This document shows, piece after piece, positions 34,133-45,559 of a stretch of 64,000 nt of DNA (position 1 is its first letter; every line of letters starts with the position of its first letter). The notes under the pieces were generated by a model. The model did no database searches, had not been told where the DNA came from, and was given only the letters and a program-made list of their open reading frames with translations. Origin of the DNA: Diplolepis rosae (lineage: Eukaryota > Arthropoda > Insecta > Hymenoptera > Diplolepididae); NCBI GenBank assembly GCA_030998225.1, contig JAPYXD010000752.1:15206501-15270500 (forward strand), given 5' to 3'. Both the position numbers and the translations under genes were made by a program.

Positions 34133-34685
34133 CCTTTCGTAGGACCGACTTTTTTCGAATTTAATTATTTCATATTTAATCTTTTAGAATGTAATTAAAG
34201 TCATTAATACCACGTTTTACGTATACCTACTTTGACTTTATAATATTTATGTCATTTACTACCTTTTGTTTGACAACCAGTCCATAGCCTATTGACAACA
34301 GCGTGGGTTTCGACCATGAACTATAAATTTAGAGGATGGTGCCAAATCAGAGGCTATCCATAGTTTCGAATATTACATGCAGAGTGTGGAACGTAAATTA
34401 CTTCAGATAATTTAGAGTGCCGTCCCCAGGGTTGCAAAATTACGCGTAACGTGAGGCTTTTTATGCAAATTACGTAAATACGCAAAATACGTAATTTACG
34501 TCGAAAACTGTAGTTAATTACATATTCAAGGTAGCGAACCTTAAAAGAGTATGTATAATCTCTCTTGCTGCGTTTGTTTATGCAATTAATTATAATTTAA
34601 ATTTAAATCTGTATTCCTCTTAATTTGGCAAGTGTCGAAATTAAAATCAAAATATAAAAGGAGCAAATCTGAAGGAGGAAAAAGA

Positions 34686-34822
34686 ATGAAATGCGCAAAT
34701 AAAATCCCATGGTCGAAATTGAATTTCAAGTATTTAAAAGAAACTGATAAAATTGTGGCAAAATGTTTACAGTGTTACCAAATTTTAAAAAACAGTGCTC
34801 ACGATAGGCTTTTAGGTCACAG
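34686..34822 (+). pseudogene. hAT transposase N-terminal exon (BED zinc finger)
   Basis: From ATG 34686 the frame encodes MKCANKIPWSKLNFKYLK, then ETDKIVAKCLQCYQILKNSA and RLLGHR, ending at a consensus donor (CAG|GTAAGTAA). The C-X2-C...H-X-H-like pattern with the preceding aromatic block is the BED finger that hAT transposases use to bind the subterminal repeats. The frame is open further upstream (to 34632) without an ATG. No catalytic RNase-H-like domain or dimerisation domain is found in the rest of the element. Confidence 0.75.
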
Positions 34823-35258
34823 GTAAGTAAATAAAAATTCAAATCTATTAATTTGTTTGTTTATTATCTTTTGCTAATCACTGGAATATCAATAATTTTA
34901 ATAGAAAACCTAGAGAAGTTATAAATATTTACCGAGCTACTGTAATATGTTATATTCAGGATAACGTAAATTTCTTTTCAATAAATATTATAGTAATATA
35001 CAGACTTTATAATGTTTGTTAATGCTGTGATCACTTTGCTTTATACTTATACTAAATTATTGTTTTATTTATGTTAAGAAACGTCTGTAAAGTGAAATCG
35101 ACGAAAATATACAATTCTGGGAATAACAATCATTTATCTCAAGAGGACCTTACGAAAATAGATAATCCTTTTAAAAAGCGTAAAGTAAAGCTTATAAGCT
35201 TTTCAGTGATCCTTTATTTACAGCAAAATAAAATAATATTGATAGCTTTAATAATAAT

Positions 35259-35347
35259 GCTTTCGACTGCGCTGGGATTCGAGCCGAGGTATTTCGATTG
35301 CTGGTCGACTGCTAGACCTGGGCTCGAATCCCAGCGCAGTCGAAAGC
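35259..35347. repeat. Perfect 27-bp-arm hairpin with tRNA 3'-half character
   Basis: Arms 35259-35285 and 35321-35347 are exact reverse complements. The right arm contains CTGGG-CTCGAAT-CCCAG, a TpsiC stem-loop with a near-perfect B box, followed by CGCAGTCG. It looks like two inverted tRNA 3' halves, probably from a tRNA-derived SINE, inside the hAT element. Confidence 0.65.
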
Positions 35348-36575
35348 GTCTTTTTTCCACAGAAAGATTACAAATTCTTTAAATTTGAATTTTATTTGCA
35401 TTTATTTGCGATATAAGAGTTTGAAATTGTCTTCGAGGACACATGTTGGCAACGTATCCTATTTGATACGCGACTAGTGATTCTCCGATAATGTAGGCAG
35501 TGGCAGAAATTTCAAACTCAACTAATTAATTAAAAATAAATTAATAATATTTAATAATTTCATATTCAATAATTCAAACTCAAATTTTATTTTATTTATA
35601 AGCTTAATTTTTTGACATGTCAGTAATTGAGTCTTGAGATTTAGAAAAATAGTTTTTTAAAGTCTATATCATTCGATTTCTTGCTCAAGAAAAAAATTGT
35701 TCATTGAAAAAAAGTACTAAAAAGACATAAACTAAATTTAATAGTTATATTATAATTTGTGCAAAATTAAGAACATTTTTTATTTCTATTGTGAACCATC
35801 TTTACTATTAAATAATTTTAGCCACGGTAAATTCTTTTTAATTGACATGATATTGAAGTTTTATTTCATATAAGCATTAAGCACAAGACTTACTTTAGCG
35901 TTATTATTTAACAGCACTATTTCTTCTGAAGAAATATTGCTTTTATTTAGCAGAAGACTCATACTTAAAGTGCAAGTGCTATCTTGCCTTTTGTCAATAT
36001 GCATCTGCTCATCTGCTAGCAAATCATTTTCAATGGCAATGCATCTTTTTCTGGAAAAAAGTAATTTTCGTGCATTGGCCTACCACCCTTACTTATGTTT
36101 AAATTATAATTTTTACATTTATTAACGAAATGACAAGATTCGCGAACGATACACAACAATTAGGTTAGCTTGCGCACCGGCCAAAACTGTAAGTCTAGCA
36201 TATACGTAAATTACGTGTAGAAAACCTCCACGTAAAATACATAGTAAATTACGTGTAGAAAACATTCACGTAAAATACATAGTAAATTACGTGTAGAAAA
36301 CCATGTAAATTACGTTACGCAACCCTGGCCGTCCCATGAAGCGTTCAGCGTTATGTCATAACAAGATTGAAAGAGACAGAAACATACATTTTCCTCTTTT
36401 GCTCTCATTACGGCCCTACGCAGAACACTTCCATGGGACAGCAACCTTACATGAACTATCTAAGTGAATCAGGGTGCTGTCCCATAAATGCTTTTGCTTT
36501 ACGTCATAACGAGAGTAACAAAATAAAAGTATACTTTTGTCTCTTTTACTTTTGTTGTAATTCAAAGCAGAACGT

Positions 36576-37190
36576 ATTGGGATCGGACATGGAGGCGTGG
36601 CTTTCCAAATTCACGTTGGTCACATGATCCAATATGGCCGAAACTATGTGTCGAGATGCATTGTTTACATATGACGTTCTGTTTATTTTTATATTTAACA
36701 ATGATTTTAACGATTCAAGAAATTTGCCAATAGGCCGAAATCAATCCGAGAAAAATACATTTTATCGGGGGAGAGAATGTGCAAAAGAAATGATTATTTT
36801 AATTGAAAGATCAAAATTGTTTAGGTTAATATCGAATATTACTTAGCAGGAAATAGAAAATCTTCTTTGGTAAACTCACGTGAACACAGCCTCAAATTTT
36901 TCAGCAATGCTAAAATAATTGTCGATTTTGACAAAATTCCGACCGTAGGAGGGAAGAAATGGTAGCTCAAATCTGCGTTTTCCAGTGACTTAGACGTACA
37001 ATTGTTCACTGCACATACGAAGCCGCATTTCTTTTTCGAATTAGATGTCAGTTTCGAGCTTTCCATCTTTCGGATATATTTATTAAATGATTTTTTCAAT
37101 TATTTATCTATCCTTATAATGTAAAATGACACTTGAGAAAACTTCCGATTCTCACCACCAGGTGTCGTGTAACCAATGTCCGATCCCAAT
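36576..37190 (-). mobile_element. Small element with 15-bp inverted ends carrying a THAP fragment
   Basis: ATTGGGATCGGACAT (36576-36590) is mirrored exactly by ATGTCCGATCCCAAT (37176-37190). Inside, on the - strand, is a broken THAP-domain frame. It is probably an internally deleted relative of a P/THAP element. It sits inside MITE copy B. Confidence 0.75.
36839..37099 (-). pseudogene. THAP zinc-finger fragment
   Basis: The frame reads ...CGFVCAVNNCTSKSLENADL, SYHFFPP ... LRLCSREFTKEDF. The order C-X4-C, then FH-FP, then C-S-R-x-F-x-x-x-D-F is that of a THAP DNA-binding domain. The zinc-ligand His (CSRHF in intact domains) is Glu here, and the conserved Trp region between is lost, so the finger is probably dead. 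THAP domains are the DNA-binding part of P-type transposases and of host proteins derived from them. Confidence 0.7.
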
Positions 37191-37203
37191 TATGGGATGG
37201 CAC

Positions 37204-40200
37204 CACTGATCTCTATAATACACTGGATGCCATTGATCTCTATAGTCTATAATACACTGGATGCACAATCAATGCAAAGTCGTGTACAATTCTCCATGGT
37301 CGTGTGCTTCATTGAAGGCTGAGCCGCCATATTTACTTAGGTTGATTACAAAGAATGTTGCGGTAAATTCAAATATAGTAAAAAGGGAAAAGTGTAAATA
37401 TTAAAGAAACAATATGAAATCCATGCTTTTTTACCGGTATTAGTATTGATAGTATACATAATCAAACTAATGAAATGAAATTCATTAAATAATACTAAAA
37501 TATAAGTCGGTAATATTTATTATTATGGTATATAATATTGTATATATTTAAATGGGCATATGTATTTATTTATTAACTATAATTCAATATAAATTTATTA
37601 TGAATTTATCAAATATAGATTACAGAATTCAACAAGTAAACGGACCTTGGAGTAGTGTAAAAATTATCTCACGTTCTGACCGTGAACTATTAATAATAGT
37701 CACATATAATAATGATTTTTTGTATAAATTAATTCGCGTTTCATAATTCAACCCTTATGTATCTGTATATAAACGGTTTTAAAAACTGAAGAAAGGCTCC
37801 ATCCCCTTCTGTTTAAAAAAATGTTGAATTACTCGATCTTGTTGGCGTATTTCATCATACGTTTAAATTGCTCAGGAGTAATAAGTTGCTCCAACTGAAA
37901 GAAGTTATAGAAATAATTTTAAATATATGCAAAAATTATAAACTATTCTATTTTGGTCGTTTACGAACATTTTAATTTATTAGAAAATAATAAAATTGGA
38001 AAAGAAAGAAACCCTAAAATATAATTAATAATGAATGCAGATATGACATGCAAATTAAGTATGTACATGCTGTGACTAGTATATTACTAAATAATAAAAT
38101 CCAATTCTATAAAGACCTAAGTAATAATATAGAAGATTATCACAAAATAGTACAAAACATCAGGTACGAAAGTACTTCACAAGCAGCAAATCACTTAATT
38201 AAAAATCACCAGAGTATCACAAACAAGAAGTTTTAAATGTCAAACTAAAGTAGTGACTAATTCAACACCTTAATTTTTAAACTACATGCAAAAGTAATAA
38301 ATAAACAATTCTTGAAAGAAAACAATGAAAAGTTTTTTCCTTAACTCATTGGCGTTGCCAAATAATTTGGCGAGTTAAGTGATGACGAATCTTAGTTCCC
38401 GTTAAATATTCCAACACCGATTTAGTGGCAGCGTGCATTCGTAATTTTAAATACGTTTTACATACTCTTTTTGCCAAAGTGTATATATGATTCGCTTCTT
38501 CTAATGCATCGTCAAGCAAATTAATAGTTAAAGAAGGGAATAAAATGCAAGGTGGTTGCAAAAGCTCATGCATGACTTTAGAGCAAAGAACGGCTATAAA
38601 ATTTCTGTCAGTAGGGATATTATTGTTAATTTCTTATTAGAGAGTGCCTAAATAATTTTTCTGTTCTTAAGCAAATTTTTAGGACACATTCGCTTGGAAA
38701 AATGAGCCCACCGTGGGTTTTTGCCTGTATGAGAGAATTTTCTGTAAATTCGGCTCTTGTTTGAGATTCTTGCAAAAGAGCCAGGCGACATTTTTCACAT
38801 TTTTTTTCAATTACCGGTTTGCGATCATCCAGTAGTCTTAACAACCCAGTCGCTAATATATCTAACGCAAGTTTTCGAGAAAAGAGAAAGTGGATCTGGA
38901 AGTGAACGTGAGAACTTGAAGTATTCTTTTTCAAAAAGTTGGTTCTCTCCAGCACTGCCACCGATTTCGTCCAGACTATACTTTTTTTCTACTCTCAGGT
39001 TCGCCATAGTATCATAAACGGAAGAATCATAATAATCTACTGTATCCTTTTTTGGTCTTGTACTAGGAACAATTAAAATGGAAGTCGAATCCATAGCCTC
39101 GACATTGCCATTTGTGGCTGCTACTTGACGACGTACCAGCAGTCTTTTATAGGTGGTTAAAAACTGTGTACAAGTCGGATTCGGACACCAACCACCGCAT
39201 TTTCTTATGAAAACAAAAAATAATTTTAGATGGTCTTGACTGAATTTATACGTTAAGAGATATTTAATTTGAGAGCCTGCTGGTTTCACATACGTATCAT
39301 AAATAGATATGATGAACATTATGGCAGTAATGAACCCAACGAAAGGCACATGTCGTCTCGTTTGCCACATTGGCTTTCCGGAAACATCAGTGATCCCTTT
39401 TAGATATTCTACTTCCGTCAAAATTTCTGTTCGCCAGAAAACCTCGTTGTTTGCTCGCAATGGAGCTTTGAATCCTTTACGCAAGAAAGGATTACGAGAA
39501 TTAAGAAAATCGAATAATCGATCAATGCAACGAATAAACCTAATGGTCCTCTCACTACCTTCAAATTGTTGTAAATTCAAATTTTTATTGCAAAATTCAA
39601 TGGCGTCTGCTGTACTGCTGCTAATAGTCTGAGCTGCTAAAATAACTTTCATTTTCATCTTTAGAAAATCAATATGAGATCTTCTAAGCCTATTGCCAGC
39701 CCTAAGACCTTCTTCTTCTTGTACCTGAACTAAATTTTCAATAAAACGCCATTCTATCTTATTTCCTTTGCTATCTTTTAAAATTTTCAACTGTCCTAAG
39801 CAATTCCGCGCAAGTTTCAACATATGACAAGGATCGAATATTACGTAGATGTTTTCTTTAGTTGATGGGTGAGGAAAGAAGGGTTGCGGGTTTGGCATAT
39901 TAAATTTGGCACCTAGTAGTTTCAGAGCTGCAAAATGTTCTGTTGGACCATCTAAAGTAACTGAAACAACCTTTACACCAATCTCATGGAGACGAACCAA
40001 AGAATCACTAATTATACCGGATGTACTGGCTGAATCCATTCCGTTTACGAAGACGTAACCAATAGGAAGATTCCACGAACCATCTAAAGCCACAACCATG
40101 AAAACTACAGAATCTTTCGCTAATTGCATTATATCACTATCGTCTATTTCTGTACCTATGTTCACGTATCCTCGAGCTTTTCCATTTAGAAGATGTTGCA

Positions 40201-42269
40201 ACCCTCTTTTAATAGAAATCCCGTCTATAATAAAACTAACGATAACCTCTTTTCCTTCCTTCTTAGCTTCAGACACTTTTGCACGCAAAGCGTTGAAACT
40301 TTCAAAAGTAAACCCCGGTTCCCCATTGATAGATGAGTACCATAATCTTATCGTATTACATGAGGAAGAGCATTACAAAACTTTCTTCTCACAAAAGCAT
40401 ATGCTTTTGGAGAGTAAAAATGAAGCGTCATTGCAAAAGATTGCAAAGCTGTTGGATATTTATCTCTACATATTCCCTTCTCCTCATTGCGACGTTGGGA
40501 TTTAAAGGGTCTTCTTATAGAATTTTTTCCCTTCCTTATAGATTTATGATTTTCAATGGATCGTTTCAAAAGTTGTGAAACGCCACTCTCCGCAATTGTG
40601 TGTAAACATGCAAGCCCATCTTCTGAAATGGCACATTGTACGTCGTAATTCCCTTACAATTTCAGTCAGATCTGCAACCTGCTTTTTCAGTCGAGCGATA
40701 TGCTGACGTTGCACCTTCGACTTCACTCTAAAGGCTTTAATTTTTTTTCTGAAAACTTGATACCGTTTGATTAAGCTTCTGGGAGTGGTTTCATAGTGGT
40801 GGTCGTGTCGCAGAAGCTGACAGCGTTGTGTGGTATTAAGTGGAGTATTAGGAGACTCAGTTTCTTTATCCGCAACCTCAGAACGGATTGGCTTAGAGAT
40901 GTTTTGCTCAATGGTAACAGGATTTGCTACTTGATTCTCAACCACTATTCTGCTGCCTGTAAATGTAAAAGAAAAAAGGATATATTATTTAAAATATCTA
41001 CTTTTTTCGTTATATTGTATCACAAACCATTGTTTCTCAGCGAGTTATTTTCTTCACCTTGATGTAAACAATTTCCAAATTGATATTCAATTGGTTTTAA
41101 ATATTTCGATCCTGGTAATTTTTTTGTGCATAAGCGTTTATTGCTCTTCAAATATAGTGCTGCTGTTTGAGAGATTTCGCTATTCGCCCTTTTATCAATT
41201 TCGTCACAAGTAATATCCTTTTTCTCCTCGATTTCAAGATTTAAATTCTTATTCAGACCATCCTTGATTTCTTCGTTTGCTAAAGAAATATTACACAAGA
41301 CACATAATTTTTCACACAAGATCTAAATTTTTATGATTTGAAACAAACTCTACTGTACAAATAGAATCAAACCTTCAAAACTTGTCGGAAATATGGTTGG
41401 ATAAGTGTTGACCTTTAAATGTGAGTAACCTATGGAGCCACTATAAAAACATGTTTTTTCGAAGTGAGCATCACAGATAAGACTTCTTTCATTTGGATAG
41501 AAGTTTTCTTGTCCCATATTTTCTAGCCATTTTTTTAAAAGTTTAGGTTTTTTCAGTGGAAATCTATAGGTAAAATTTTAGGAAGATAATTTAATTACGT
41601 ACTTTATACAATGAGATTAAGATTGGCCGTTGCAACATATATATCTGCTATTTCACTTACTTGCGAAAGGATATGTCACACCCGTGTCTTTTGACGTTTT
41701 TACAGCAAACGCATTGAAGAAAATACCTATCAAATTTTGTTGGCACACTTCCTGGTAAGAGTCTCTTTATATTAGTATTTTTAGTGAAGCAATCTTTTTC
41801 AAAGTGATCAGAGCATAATTTCGTATACGTGGTAGGAATGAAATTTACAACACTAGAATTCACACCAAAATTTTTTATCCATTTCTCACATTGGGTTGGA
41901 TTTTTTACCGGAAACCTATGCACAGTTTATAAAAATTAGAATTTCTGTGATTTTCTTTCAAATCCATCAAAAAAAGATATGAAAAACACAAAAAATATGT
42001 ACACAACAGTTTATACATAACCTTTCATTTCAAAATGTAAATATATACTTACGCATGAAAGGTCCTGCATCCACTAGCCTCCTTTTCCCCACAATACGAG
42101 CAAGTTGCAACCATTCTTCAATTTAAAAATTAGAAATTGTTAATTGATTAATGTCACTACAGCGTTAATAAATACTAATTCACAGCTGTGTTGCATTGAT
42201 CTAGTGTATTGCCGCCATACTGATCTATGGAATCAACCTGAGTAAAGATGGCGGCTATAGAGATCAGTG
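37204..42269 (-). mobile_element. P-type (THAP) transposon, 5066 bp, with intact ends and 8-bp target duplication
   Basis: Inverted ends CACTGATCTCTATA at both tips (14 bp). GATGGCAC is duplicated exactly at 37196-37203 and 42270-42277, as expected for the P superfamily. The left subterminal region holds a tandem doublet of GATCTCTATA...ATACACTGGATGC. The transposase gene fills 38346-42114 on the - strand and is frameshifted. It is inserted in MITE family 3 copy B. Confidence 0.92.
38346..42114 (-). pseudogene. P-type transposase (THAP9-like) with two tandem THAP fingers, frameshifted
   Basis: Exon 1 (42114-42053): MVATCSYCGEKEASGCRTFH. Exon 2 (41915-41661): FPVKNPTQCEKWIKNFGVNS ... LCSDHFEKDCF ... 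LLPGSVPTKF completes THAP finger 1, and CVCCKNVKRHGCDISF begins finger 2. Exon 3 (41563-41374): FPLKKPKLLKKWLENMG ... ICDAHFEKTCF completes it. Exon 4 (41279-41058) is acidic. Exon 5 (from 40956) has a basic coiled coil (FRKKIKAFRVKSKVQRQHIA). Then come YPTALQSFAMTLHFYSPKAY, WYSSINGEPGF, the core ORF 40288-38825 (FDPCHMLKLARNCLG, LFDFLNSRNPF, CGGWCPNPTCTQFLTTYKRL) and a C-terminal part ending at 38346. One-base shifts are needed near 41400, 40641, 40358, 38835 and 38632, so the gene is inactive. Such proteins cut and paste P elements using a THAP DNA-binding domain and an RNase-H-like core. Confidence 0.9.
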
Positions 42270-42358
42270 GATGGCACCCTCAGGGATGTAGACGTGAATA
42301 ACTTAAAGTAAATTACATGACGTTTTTTACGTGTATTACGCACGTACTTTACAATCTT

Positions 42359-42483
42359 AGGGTGCCATCCCATGCGAGCGTCAAACTGGGCGTCATAGTG
42401 AGAGCGAGAGAGACACAAATATACTTTTGTCTCTTTCACTCTCATTACGACGCGATGCTTTACGCCGACATGGGACTGCACCT
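42359..42483. mobile_element. MITE family 3, uninterrupted copy D
   Basis: From AGGGTGCCATCCCATGCGAG to the mirror CGACATGGGACTGCACCT, 125 bp. The interior is also mirrored: GAGAGCGAGAGAGACAAAT-like versus TTTGTCTCTTTCACTCTC. A short, opposite-orientation counterpart (E) begins at 44630 in the other arm of the inverted duplication. Confidence 0.85.
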
Positions 42484-44700
42484 TCAGGGCAAACCTATCC
42501 AACTGCCTAAAAGATGTCCGTAAATATGTGACCCCCACATGGTAGTTCCTTAAAATCTCGACTGAGGGCGCAGTTGCGCTTCAGCCTGACTTTAACATTG
42601 TTTCTTATGGGATAATGTTACAAATAATTTAAAGAATTATATTTATCAATAAAAAATACTTATGAAACTATCACAATAAATTAACAAACATATAATTCAA
42701 ATTTTCAGCAAAAAAAAATTTAAAATATAATGATAGGAATGGAGAAAATAAATTTTAAACACAGTCGCGCTTCAGCCTGACTTTTTAACATTTCCGGTAA
42801 GAAGGGATGGATTAAATTGAATTAAAAGTAGTTTGAATATGGGCGATTTCCCAGGACTTTCAATCCAAAGCAAACCCGTTTTTGAACGTAAACACTTCAA
42901 TTCATTTTAGCGTGCCACGTTTGTGCTCGTTTCAATTCCGTTGAATCCTGCAACGAATAATGAACACGTTTTAATTCTGTCAAGGGTGAAGGATTTGAAG
43001 TCAAGTTGATTCTGTTTAATCTCGAAAAGATACTTATAATATTAAAGACATCTTAATTCGTTTTTATGAGTCAAAGTGTGAAAGAAAGTAATTCAATTTA
43101 ATTACGTAGGATAACCTAAGAAGTTGAAGTCATTTTAATTTCATCCTGTGAGTGGATATGTGGAACAAACTAATTTTGTTGTTTCTCGTCTAAAATTGAA
43201 GTCAATTTAATTCGGTTCGACCACTGTAATGGCAGGAGTTTGAATTCTAATTAATTATTTTGCAAATTTTTTATAAATAATTTAGATAAATTCCCTTAAA
43301 AAATACAATTGAGAAATAATAAACATGCAATTAATATATCTTAAATAAATTTATGAAATAATACAATGAACGTTATGTTTACTAAATATGACAAAAAATG
43401 TAAATGAGAAACTCTTGTAAAAATTAAATGTACATTGATTTAATCAATCCAAAATTATACATAATTGAGAATAAATTCAATTTATAAATTAAAATGACGT
43501 ATAAACTTAACATGAATAAATAAACTTTTTTCTTTCTTTTTTTGAGGGTAATTCTGTTAAATTCCGTTCCATTAAAGCGGTACTTTTTACTCCGTTTTAA
43601 TCCCGATTAGGTTGGTGGATTCATTTCAATCCATTTCTTTTACGTCTTTAATACTCTTCTGGATTGAAACGTAATTTTCAAAAACGGTATTGAATTGAAT
43701 AGAAACGTTTCTATCTAATTTAATCCATGCTTTCTTACCAGGTTGTTTCGTATGGAATAATTTTACAAACAATTTAAAAAATTATATTCTTTAATAAAAA
43801 AATATTTTTTAAAATATTATAATAAATTAACAATAAAACATTAAAATTTACAGCAAAAAAAATGTTTAATAGATACTGATAGCAATGGAGAAAACAATTT
43901 TGAATACATATATTTATATAGCTTTCCATAGTGTATTAAAGTGTTATAATAATTGAATTGATAATAATTTCCAATTAATTAACAAAGCAATTCACTTCAA
44001 AATAAAGTTTAGAAATAAATTTACATACAAAGTAATAGATAGCTGACCATAATAATAATTGCTTTGTTAATTAATTGGAAATTATTATCAATTCAATTAT
44101 TATAACACTTTAATACACTATGGAAAGCTATATAAATATATGTATTCAAAATTGTTTTCTCCATTGCTATCAGTATCTATTAAAATTTTTTTTTGCTGTA
44201 AATTTTAATGTTTTATTGTTAATTTATTATAATATTTTCAAAAATATTTTTTTATTAAAGAATATAATTTTTTAAATTGTTTGTAAAATTATTCCATAAG
44301 AAACAATGTTAAAAAGACAGGCTGAAGCGCGACTGCGTTTAAAATGTTTTTTCTCCATTCCTATCATTATCTATCAAAATTCTTTTGGCTGAAAATTCTT
44401 ATTATATGTTTGTCAATTTATTGTGATAGTTTCATGAGTATTTCTTATTGATAAAGATGATTTTTTAAATTCTTTGTAACATTATCCCATATGAAACAAT
44501 GTTAAAGTCAGGCTGAAGCGCAACTGCGCCCTCAGACGGGATTTTAAGGGACTATCATCTGGGGGTCATATATTTACAGACGCCTTCCATGCAAAAACGG
44601 AGGAGTTGGATAGGGCTGCTTCAGGGTGCCATCCCATGGGAGCGTAATGCGTCGCATAATAAGGAGAGGAAACAGACAGAAGTATACTTAAGGAGGAATT
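42420..44700. repeat. Large inverted duplication with one-sided MITE insertion
   Basis: The left arm (about 42420-43992) and right arm (44057-44700) are inverted copies around a 64-bp spacer. Arms share GAGGGCGCAGTTGCGCTTCA, TTCAGCCTGACTTTAACATT, ATAGCTTTCCATAGTGTATT and TTAATTAATTGGAAATTATT. Each arm has two tandem subunits of about 215 bp starting with TTCAGCCTGACTTT. The left arm is longer only because a 944-bp MITE (42796-43739) is inserted in it. At their outer ends both arms include part of a family-3 MITE, so the duplication copied pre-existing MITE sequence. Confidence 0.88.
42796..43739. mobile_element. MITE with GGTAAGAAGGGATGGATTAA ends
   Basis: GGTAAGAAGGGATGGATTAA (42796) is mirrored by TTAATCCATGCTTTCTTACC (43739). 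Internal words such as TTTCAATCC, AATTGAATT and TTAATTCGTTTT recur in both orientations. It splits the sequence TTAACATT/GTTTCGTATGGAATAA, which is continuous in the opposite arm (44290-44310). Confidence 0.85.
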
Positions 44701-45460
44701 ACACCTCTACATGCAGGTTACCATGGTAATATATTAGTGAAAAACAAACAGGAATTTTATTTCTGTAAGAGAAAGTGGAAAACGAGAACTAAAAGAGTAA
44801 TAGTATTATAGGTTATGTTGCAGACATTTAGTTTAAAGTATTATTGCGGAAATTATTATGAGGAAATCTTCCATTTTTGTATTGAAATTGGAATTACTTC
44901 ATATCAGTGGGAGTTAAGAACGGAATTTATTTGTTAAATTACAATTATAATGGTTAAATTATAATTATGATTTGTAGAACAAAAAATCCTAACTTTTAAA
45001 AATTTTACTTGACTTTTCCTGGCGATGTATAAATTCCGTGACCTGCAGCGACCCCGGAAAATGCAAGAAAAAATAAAAACTGTTTTATTCCTTGAAAATT
45101 TGAATTTTGATAGATTAATATATAATTTAATATCATTATTATATGTATATTATTATTTTAAGATTTTTAATATTAAATTTATTCAATTAAAAATGAACCT
45201 AACCTCAAATTTCAACAGTATATAATTTTAATATATTACCAGTAAAACTATTTTTTGGATCTGATTTATTTATAAATATATTTATATATGTGAGCGCTTA
45301 TTATTTAACTATAGAGGTACTATAAATATTGATAAATAATTATTTAAACCATAAATTCTTTAAATTCCCTCGATATTCTCTTATATTCTTCAAATTCTGT
45401 AATATTCTCACTTATATTACTTGAACTTGAATTCTCGAGAATTTAAGAACTCTACTTTCC
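44701..45460. other. AT-rich spacer
   Basis: No gene recognised. Short + strand open frames are AT-rich and without domains. Confidence 0.5.
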
Positions 45461-45559
45461 TAGTTTTTAACACAATGTATTTTTTCTCTAGTGGTTGGTA
45501 AATTACGTAAAATACGTATATCACATCTTATCGTATAAATAACCACGTATTGAAAGTAA

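Larger units (their letters stand above)
34427..36327 (+). mobile_element. hAT element, internally deleted, with perfect 8-bp target duplication
   Basis: Ends CAGGGTTGCAAAATTACG (34427) and the mirror TACGTTACGCAACCCTG (36327). GCCGTCCC is duplicated on both sides (34419-34426 and 36328-36335), the 8-bp hallmark of hAT. Subterminal ACGTAAATTACGT-type words are repeated at both ends (34440-34520 and 36190-36320), probable transposase binding sites. Length is 1901 bp. Only the BED-finger exon of a transposase remains, so it would be non-autonomous. Confidence 0.93.
34414..36447. mobile_element. MITE family 3, copy A (AGGGTGCCATCCCATG ends), split by a hAT element
   Basis: The left tip AGAGTGCCGTCCC (34414-34426) and the remainder 36328-36447 (GCCGTCCCATGAAGCG ... 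CCATGGGACAGCAACCT) make one element of about 125 bp once the hAT insertion is removed. The layout matches the uninterrupted copy at 42359-42483. Confidence 0.85.
36471..42280. mobile_element. MITE family 3, copy B, split by two later insertions
   Basis: The left part is AGGGTGCTGTCCCATAAATG (36471) to ...GCAGAACGT. The right end is TATGGGATGGCACCCT, of which TATGGGATGGCAC precedes the P-type element and CCT follows its target duplication. Removing the THAP-fragment element (36576-37190) and the P-type element (37204-42269) restores a family-3 MITE of ordinary length. Confidence 0.8.

Noticed and set aside
35259..35347. A functional tRNA gene
   Set aside because: Only the T-arm and a piece of 3' acceptor stem are present, in two inverted copies; there is no D arm, anticodon arm or A box.
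39309..40578. + strand open frames opposite the P-type transposase core
   Set aside because: Antisense shadows of a frame with clear P-type transposase motifs.
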